DNA of 64,000 nt, taken from assembly GCA_028281495.1 (NCBI GenBank), contig JANQJU010000070.1, forward strand, positions 25,175 through 89,174, given 5' to 3'. Position 1 is the stretch's first letter; every line of letters begins with the position of its first letter. Below are positions 58,676-64,000 of this stretch, piece by piece. Under the pieces are notes generated by a model, which worked only from the letters and a program-made list of their open reading frames with translations, made no database searches and was not told the origin of the DNA. Source of the DNA: SAR324 cluster bacterium. GTDB lineage: Bacteria; SAR324; NAC60-12. Position numbers and translations under genes: made by a program.

Positions 58676-60283
58676 TTATTGAGGTGTCTGGCAAGGCTGC
58701 TGGTCGGAAGGTTGTGGGGGACACAAGTCATAAACCTGTGAAACAACCGGTCGGTCGTAGTGATCTGTGTGAGAACGATCTTCCCAAACCTTGGGATACT
58801 TGGTTTCGATTTGTTTTAAGATCGGTTCGTAGTTTTGAAAATGGGGGCTGGCCAATAAATTAACTCCCAACCAACGTGCTCCATGAGATCGCCATCGTTC
58901 CAACTCTTCCACTGTCAGATTTTCAAGAAACCAACCGTTTCGATTGGAATAGTAGATCAATTGATTACGCTTGGTGGCTCCTATTTCAAAAGCAATCACT
59001 TTGTCTTCGGGGTTTTGGCTGAGTTCTGAAATTTTGTTGCCGGTATGAAACGAACCGATTCCATAACGAAAGTGATTGGCAACGTAGATTGTGCTTTGTG
59101 TCACGAACAATACAAAGAAACTTCCCAGCCACAATTTTCGAGTCAGGAGACTCAGCTTCCCGTTCCAGATTTTCAATACTCCAATTCCCGCAAACCAGCT
59201 TAGGATCGGCACAAATAGCAATTGATAATAGTCGTGAATGTAGTTGGCTTGTTGGACCATAATCAAGTAAGCCACACATCCTAAGAGCCAAGCCAAGGGG
59301 GCATGAAACCGAGAGTCTCGTATTCGAATACAGGCGAGGCCTATGATACAAAAGACCGCTGCCCACGGTGTCAAAAGCTGATCGATCAGTCTTGCGAAAA
59401 TAACCCTTGAGTAAAAATCCCACGTGAAGAAAAGTTCCCAGGTCAGCATTTTATCGGTTTTGGAAAACTCGGAGCGACCAACATTCAATCCCACTGCATG
59501 ATAGATCCAAATCAAACTGGGAATCCATGCGAGCAGCCCTGCCCCGATCAGTTTGGGACTGCGGAAGAGGGAATACTCTTTTCGGAACAAAATCAATAAT
59601 CCGTAACTCAATTGAATGATGAGACCAAAAGGTTTGAACAACCCTGCTGCAAGTGTCCAGAAAGTCGCGTACCACAAAAACTGATCTTGATTTTGGTCTT
59701 CGGTCCACAGGTAAAAATAATACATTCCTGCAATCATAGCGGTAACCATGCAGGTATCGCTCATGATAGCTCGATGAAAAAACCAATTGAGAGGAGATAT
59801 CCCGGCAATGATTAATGTGACCATCCCCACTGCATGGCCGAACAAACGACAACTGAATAGATACAGATACCACAGCCCTAAAAGCCCGAAAGCGATAGAA
59901 ACCAAGCGCCCGGGCCACTCGGTCACTCCGGTCAAATGATACAACAGGGCAACCGGAATATGATAAAGCGGAAACTCCTGAGCGTAGATTCGATTCAATT
60001 GGGATGAGGTGGAAGTTTCTGAAGTGGGATCGGCAGGAACATTATTGTATAGATCCACGGTAGGATAAAACAAAGCATTCCAATCGTAATAGATGTATTT
60101 GGCCATTGCCGCAGCGGAAACTTGATTCCAACTGTGATGATCGACGATGGGACCGGTGATTTGATACAAACGCAGAATGAATAACAAGAACAATACCGTA
60201 AAGGCCTGTTGACGCGGTGAAAGCGGTAAACGGGAAGATAAGGAAATCATCATTAAATGGCTGGGTTTAGGGTTAAAAGTCAT
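58676..60283 (-). CDS. GT39-family membrane glycosyltransferase
   Basis: The protein is 535 aa. About ten or more membrane helices with first-loop acidic motif (GPIVDHHSWNQVSAAAMAKY), a second acidic loop (DLYNNVPADPTSETSTSS, NRIYAQEFPLYHIPVAL) and a soluble C-terminal part typical of ArnT-like GT39 proteins. They transfer sugars from polyprenyl-phosphate donors to protein or lipid. The start at 60283 lacks a clear ribosome site; Met codons 11-12 (about 60253) are alternatives. It is divergent from the RND pump with an 84-base spacer. Confidence 0.88.
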   Translation of the reverse strand: MTFNPKPSHLMMISLSSRLPLSPRQQAFTVLFLLFILRLYQITGPIVDHHSWNQVSAAAMAKYIYYDWNALFYPTVDLYNNVPADPTSETSTSSQLNRIYAQEFPLYHIPVALLYHLTGVTEWPGRLVSIAFGLLGLWYLYLFSCRLFGHAVGMVTLIIAGISPLNWFFHRAIMSDTCMVTAMIAGMYYFYLWTEDQNQDQFLWYATFWTLAAGLFKPFGLIIQLSYGLLILFRKEYSLFRSPKLIGAGLLAWIPSLIWIYHAVGLNVGRSEFSKTDKMLTWELFFTWDFYSRVIFARLIDQLLTPWAAVFCIIGLACIRIRDSRFHAPLAWLLGCVAYLIMVQQANYIHDYYQLLFVPILSWFAGIGVLKIWNGKLSLLTRKLWLGSFFVLFVTQSTIYVANHFRYGIGSFHTGNKISELSQNPEDKVIAFEIGATKRNQLIYYSNRNGWFLENLTVEELERWRSHGARWLGVNLLASPHFQNYEPILKQIETKYPKVWEDRSHTDHYDRPVVSQVYDLCPPQPSDQQPCQTPQ

Positions 60284-60367
60284 TCATGAATTGGAAACCA
60301 TAACATGAATCTCAGCAGGGAAGGAACCGCATGAGAAAAATCGTTCAGAAGAAGGGATAGCGAAATC

Positions 60368-63300
60368 ATGATTGCAAGAATGGTACACCATCCGGTGGCA
60401 GCAAACTTACTGATGCTCTTGCTCATTGTAGGTGGGATTCGTGCCGGATTTTCGATCAAACAGGAGGTGTTTCCAGATGTTTCCACCGATGTGATATCGG
60501 TGGGAGTGGCCTACGCAGGTGCCACACCTGAAGAAGTTGAAGAGTCGCTCTGTCGTCCTATCGAACAAGCGGTCGAAGGTTTGGTCGGTATCAAGAAAAC
60601 AGAATGTTCGGCCAGCGAAGGGTGGGCCTCTGCCAGACTAGAGTTAGTGTCGGAAAAGGAAACTAGGCGAACGATGGATGAAATCAAATCGGCAGTTGAC
60701 GGCATCACATCGTTTCCTTCTGGTGCGGAAAAACCCTTGATACGGTTAGGAAGAACCCGAGAGCCTAATACCTATATTGTTGTCTACGGAGAGGTTTCGG
60801 AGAATATCCTCAAAGGAGTCGCTGAGGAATTGGAAACGGCATTGTTGCAAACCCCGGAAATCACTCAAGTGGACGTTTCCGGCGTGCGGGAGCGAGAAAT
60901 TTTGGTTGAAATATCTACGGAACAGATACGTCGCTTCCAATTGTCAAGAGAGCAGGTTTCGGCAGCAATTCGTCAAGCCACCAGGGAAGACCCGGGAGGC
61001 AAGTTAAAAACTTCTGGTGGGGATATCCTTATCCGTACCAAGGGGAGGCGATACTCAGCAAACGACTACGCCAATCTTGTCATTCTGGCTTCGGATGTCG
61101 GGCAAGTCCGACTCAAAGACGTGGCTACCGTTCATGAAAAATTTGAAGAGTCCGATGTTCAGGCTCGTTTCAATAATATGCCCTCTGCATTTGTGGAGGT
61201 TTATCGAGTGGGTAATCAAAGTGCGATTGAAGTGTCTTCGGCACTCAACACCGTGGTGGCTGATTTTCGAACTCGCATACCGGATAGTGTGAAAGTGGAG
61301 GTGCTGTTTGATTGGTCTTCGGTTTTGCAGGAACGGATCAATCTGTTGCTAAAGAATATGTGGCAAGGGTTGATTTTGGTCTTGGTCGTATTGGGATTGT
61401 TTTTGGAGATCCGTTTGGCATTTTGGATTCTTCTTGGCATTCCCATTTCCTTTTTGGGTGCCATGTGGTTCATGCCCTTCATTGATGTCAGCATCAACAT
61501 GATTTCGCTATTTTCCTTCATTCTCGTCTTAGGAATCGTGGTAGACGATGCCATCGTGATCGGAGAAAACATTTACGCACATCGAGAAATGGGGAAAGAC
61601 CCGATTCCCGCAGCGATTGAGGGGGCTTTGGAAATGGCCAAACCCATCACGTTTGTGATCTTGACAACCGTTGCAGCGTTTTCCACATTTTTTTTCATTC
61701 CGGGGGTGGTTGGAAAATTTTTTAAAGTGATTCCTTATATCGTAATGCCGATTCTTGCGTTCTCTCTCGTGGAATGCCTGCTCATATTACCCTCCCATTT
61801 GGTGCTTAAGCATGACGCGATTTTAGACACATGGATTGCACAACGACTTCCCTCGTTGCGCTGGCTTTTCGGAGGGATAGATCGAACGCGTCATTATTTC
61901 AGCAGCCGATTGAAAAAATTGGTGCACGGCCCTTACCGCCGTTCTCTGAAGTGGTCTTTGGAAAATCGGTACACGACCCTGGCTTTCAGTGTCACCATCG
62001 TTTTGTTGTGTGTCGGAATGACTCAAGGAGGCCATATCCGTTTTGTCTTCTTTCCTCAGGTAGAAGACGATTGGTTGACCGCCAATCTCGAAATGCCCTT
62101 TGGCACACCGTTTCACATCACGCAGAAATCCCAAGAGGTCATCATTGAAGCCGCAGAAGCAGTTATCGAGGAAATGGAAGAAGAAGTGGAACGCCCCGAG
62201 GTTTCCAAAGGGATTTTTAGTGCTTTGGGCTGGGGCGGGAGTCACCATGCCTCTGTGAATGTGGCTTTGAAAGGTTATGAAGAACGGGGATTTTCTTCCA
62301 AAGAATTTGTGAGACGGTGGAAAGAACGAGTGGGCGAAATTCCAGGGGCGGAATCGCTTCAATTCCGATTTGAAATCGGAGGTGCTCCTGGGTCAGGAAT
62401 CCACGTGGAGTTGCAACACCCTGCCTACCATCGGCTCCGTTTGGCTTCCGAAGACCTGGAGAAAGAGCTAGCCAAATATCCGGGTGTGTTCAATGTGTCC
62501 AATAGTGCCAGCGCAGGAAAGTCAGAAATACGCTTGCGGATGCGTCCTGAAGCTCGATCGCTTGGCATGACGGCTTTGGGGTTGTCCCAGCAAGTCAATG
62601 CTGCGTTTCAGGGATTGGAGGCATTGAGCGTTCAACGCGATTCTGAGGAGTTACGCGTTATGATTCGCGCTCCGCTGGCAGAACGAAAATACGTCAAAGA
62701 TCTGGAAGACATGGTGGTTCGGTTGCCCACTGGAGAAGATATCGAAATCTCTCGCTTGGCTCAAATGAGTGTCGGAAAAACCAGCAATGATGTCCATCGG
62801 ATTGAAGGGAATCGTGTACTGACGATTCGTGCCAAGGTCGATCCCACTTTAGGAAATCAAGAAGAAGTGGTTCGAGGCATGGAACAAGATATTCTTCCCC
62901 GTCTGGTTCAGAACTACCCAGGACTTCAGCATAATTTTGGAGGAGAACAAAAGGAACAAGCCGACACTCTGGATCGAGTTTGGCAGGCTGCCATATTTGC
63001 GGTTTTGATTATCTATTGCCTGCTTGCGCTTCAGTTTCGGAGCTACTCCCAACCGATCATTGTGATGGTCGCGTTGCCGTTTGGATTTGTTGGAGCGGTG
63101 TTGGGCCATCTTTTGATGGGGTACAATCTCAGTATCTTCAGTTTCTTGGGAATGGTTGCGTTGGCAGGGATCGTGGTGAACGATTCATTGGTTTTGGTGG
63201 ACTTCATCAACAACAATCGCCTTCGCGGTGCGGATCTACGGGATGCGGTAATAGAAGCCGGAATACGACGATTTCGTCCGATTTTGTTGACTTCCGTAAC

Positions 63301-63505
63301 CACATTTTTTGGCCTCCTACCGATGGTACTGGAAACTTCGATTCAGGCCCAATTGTTGATTCCGATGGCAATCAGTTTAGGGTTCGGAGTGATGTTTGCC
63401 ACATTTGTGATTTTGGTCCTAGTTCCCTCGATCTATCTGATTTTGGAAGACGGCATATCTCTCAAACGAAAACTCAGCACGTGGCTGCTGGCAGAGGCCG
63501 GATGA
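60368..63505 (+). CDS. RND-family efflux permease (AcrB-like)
   Basis: The protein is 1045 aa, normal for this family. It begins MIARMVHHPVAANLLMLLLI, has IKQEVFPDVSTDVISVGVAY, VVDDAIVIGENIYAHREMGK (proton-relay aspartates in TM4) and VALPFGFVGAVLGHLLMGYN in the second half. It is a proton-driven tripartite exporter subunit; a membrane-fusion protein and an outer-membrane channel must be encoded elsewhere because neither is adjacent. Substrate (drug, metal or other) cannot be told. Confidence 0.94.
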   Translation: MIARMVHHPVAANLLMLLLIVGGIRAGFSIKQEVFPDVSTDVISVGVAYAGATPEEVEESLCRPIEQAVEGLVGIKKTECSASEGWASARLELVSEKETRRTMDEIKSAVDGITSFPSGAEKPLIRLGRTREPNTYIVVYGEVSENILKGVAEELETALLQTPEITQVDVSGVREREILVEISTEQIRRFQLSREQVSAAIRQATREDPGGKLKTSGGDILIRTKGRRYSANDYANLVILASDVGQVRLKDVATVHEKFEESDVQARFNNMPSAFVEVYRVGNQSAIEVSSALNTVVADFRTRIPDSVKVEVLFDWSSVLQERINLLLKNMWQGLILVLVVLGLFLEIRLAFWILLGIPISFLGAMWFMPFIDVSINMISLFSFILVLGIVVDDAIVIGENIYAHREMGKDPIPAAIEGALEMAKPITFVILTTVAAFSTFFFIPGVVGKFFKVIPYIVMPILAFSLVECLLILPSHLVLKHDAILDTWIAQRLPSLRWLFGGIDRTRHYFSSRLKKLVHGPYRRSLKWSLENRYTTLAFSVTIVLLCVGMTQGGHIRFVFFPQVEDDWLTANLEMPFGTPFHITQKSQEVIIEAAEAVIEEMEEEVERPEVSKGIFSALGWGGSHHASVNVALKGYEERGFSSKEFVRRWKERVGEIPGAESLQFRFEIGGAPGSGIHVELQHPAYHRLRLASEDLEKELAKYPGVFNVSNSASAGKSEIRLRMRPEARSLGMTALGLSQQVNAAFQGLEALSVQRDSEELRVMIRAPLAERKYVKDLEDMVVRLPTGEDIEISRLAQMSVGKTSNDVHRIEGNRVLTIRAKVDPTLGNQEEVVRGMEQDILPRLVQNYPGLQHNFGGEQKEQADTLDRVWQAAIFAVLIIYCLLALQFRSYSQPIIVMVALPFGFVGAVLGHLLMGYNLSIFSFLGMVALAGIVVNDSLVLVDFINNNRLRGADLRDAVIEAGIRRFRPILLTSVTTFFGLLPMVLETSIQAQLLIPMAISLGFGVMFATFVILVLVPSIYLILEDGISLKRKLSTWLLAEAG

Positions 63506-63528
63506 GAGACATGCCGCAGGGCCATCCG

Positions 63529-63870
63529 TCATTGATATTTATTTATAATTCTATCCAGAGTGCCATCTGCTTTCATCTCAAGCAGCTTCTGATTGATCTT
63601 GTTCGTCAGCGCTTCCTGGTCATGAGCATCGTTCGGATGCAGCGCGATGACAAGAGCACGAAGTTGAATACGAACTTCTTCCGGAAGTGATTCAATCGAA
63701 ACGATGTGGAGGCCCGAATCATCGGAGGGAGAAAATTCTTCGATTGGAGTGGAGAACCGATTTGGAGAAAAACTGTGAGAGGGAATATCCGATTCCCCCG
63801 CGTGGAGCGGATGCGTGAACATCCATAAAAATATGACGACACATGCGACAATGAAAACTTGTTTGGGCAT
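63529..63870 (-). CDS. Small secreted protein ending like a family-3 binding protein
   Basis: The protein is 113 aa from ATG 63870, preceded by GGAAGGAGGCTGCT. The signal peptide is MPKQVFIVACVVIFLWMFTH, cleaved near HAGE. The C-terminal roughly 35 residues (ALTNKINQKLLEMKADGTLD, RIINKYQ) match the extreme C-terminus of SBP_bac_3 proteins, including the pattern KADGTLD seen also as IADGTFD in the 52651-53547 protein. No upper lobe of the binding-protein fold is present, so it is either a remnant or an independent small protein. It is convergent with the RND gene. Confidence 0.72.
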   Translation of the reverse strand: MPKQVFIVACVVIFLWMFTHPLHAGESDIPSHSFSPNRFSTPIEEFSPSDDSGLHIVSIESLPEEVRIQLRALVIALHPNDAHDQEALTNKINQKLLEMKADGTLDRIINKYQ

Positions 63871-64000
63871 AGCAGCCTCCTTCCAAGAGATGCTGCCTCC
63901 CTCCAAAGTACGAGATTTCTTGCGATATCTTGAGGAAAGACGACAGCACGGTGAACATTACAGTTTGACCCTGATTTTTTGTACTGCGTGAATCCCCCAT

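Noticed and set aside
62980..63690. 236-aa frame on the + strand over the end of the RND gene
   Set aside because: It is a shifted frame within the RND permease that runs past its stop into the convergent gene; no domain.

Overview
The window looks like chromosomal DNA of a Gram-negative, chemotactic heterotroph. Supporting genes are TolA/TonB-like, TolB, Pal/OmpA-like and CpoB-like envelope proteins, several lipoproteins, an RND efflux pump, IHF alpha, two chemoreceptors, and MqnD (futalosine route to menaquinone). Base composition is moderate (mid-40s % G+C by eye). Lineage cannot be fixed from sequence alone; a deltaproteobacterial or SAR324-like marine lineage is only a guess. No rRNA, tRNA, insertion sequence, prophage or CRISPR array was seen.

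Layout. 1-2.9 kb: a periplasmic binding protein and an overlapping sensor kinase (kinase cut by the window edge). 3.2-5.5 kb: TolA/TonB-like protein and TolB. 5.5-7.8 kb: orphan sugar-binding protein divergent from a MelR-like AraC regulator. 7.8-13.7 kb: envelope and membrane proteins, MqnD and a TMTC-like TPR protein. 13.8-17.9 kb: a 28-residue membrane microprotein, a thioredoxin-like protein behind duplicated palindromes, a methyltransferase and a hybrid kinase. 18.0-26.8 kb: a secreted starch locus, with a GH119/GH57-like amylase of 1350 aa, a pullulanase of 1100 aa and a regulator joining a winged helix to a LytTR domain, with many operator-like sites. 27.0-33.9 kb: Rpn/PD-(D/E)XK protein, ICL/PEP-mutase enzyme coupled to an EI24-like membrane protein, a structured leader before a chemoreceptor, a beta-propeller and a LysR regulator. 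34.0-40.2 kb: MsrQ and a three-gene module ending in a 1323-aa LysM / zinc-ribbon / metzincin protein. 40.2-50.1 kb: SGNH-TPR protein, RDD protein, recN, aroC, DHH phosphoesterase, OmpA-like lipoprotein, lipoprotein, nadK. 50.3-64 kb: second chemoreceptor, family-3 binding protein, DUF2079 and GT39-like membrane proteins, retropepsin-like protease, a 47-aa small protein, ihfA, SpoIIE-type phosphatase, RND pump and a small secreted protein.

How the parts fit. The starch locus is self-contained at the secretion level: an endo-acting amylase-like enzyme and a debranching enzyme share a roughly 150-residue putative starch-binding module at opposite ends, and their upstream regions share CGTTTGCA-based operators and a GGTAAATGA box. 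The most novel-looking unit is the 34.6-40.2 kb module. A small adaptor-like protein, a four-repeat transthyretin-like protein and a giant cytoplasmically synthesised metzincin without signal peptide resemble cargo or effector modules of contractile secretion systems, although no such apparatus gene is present here.
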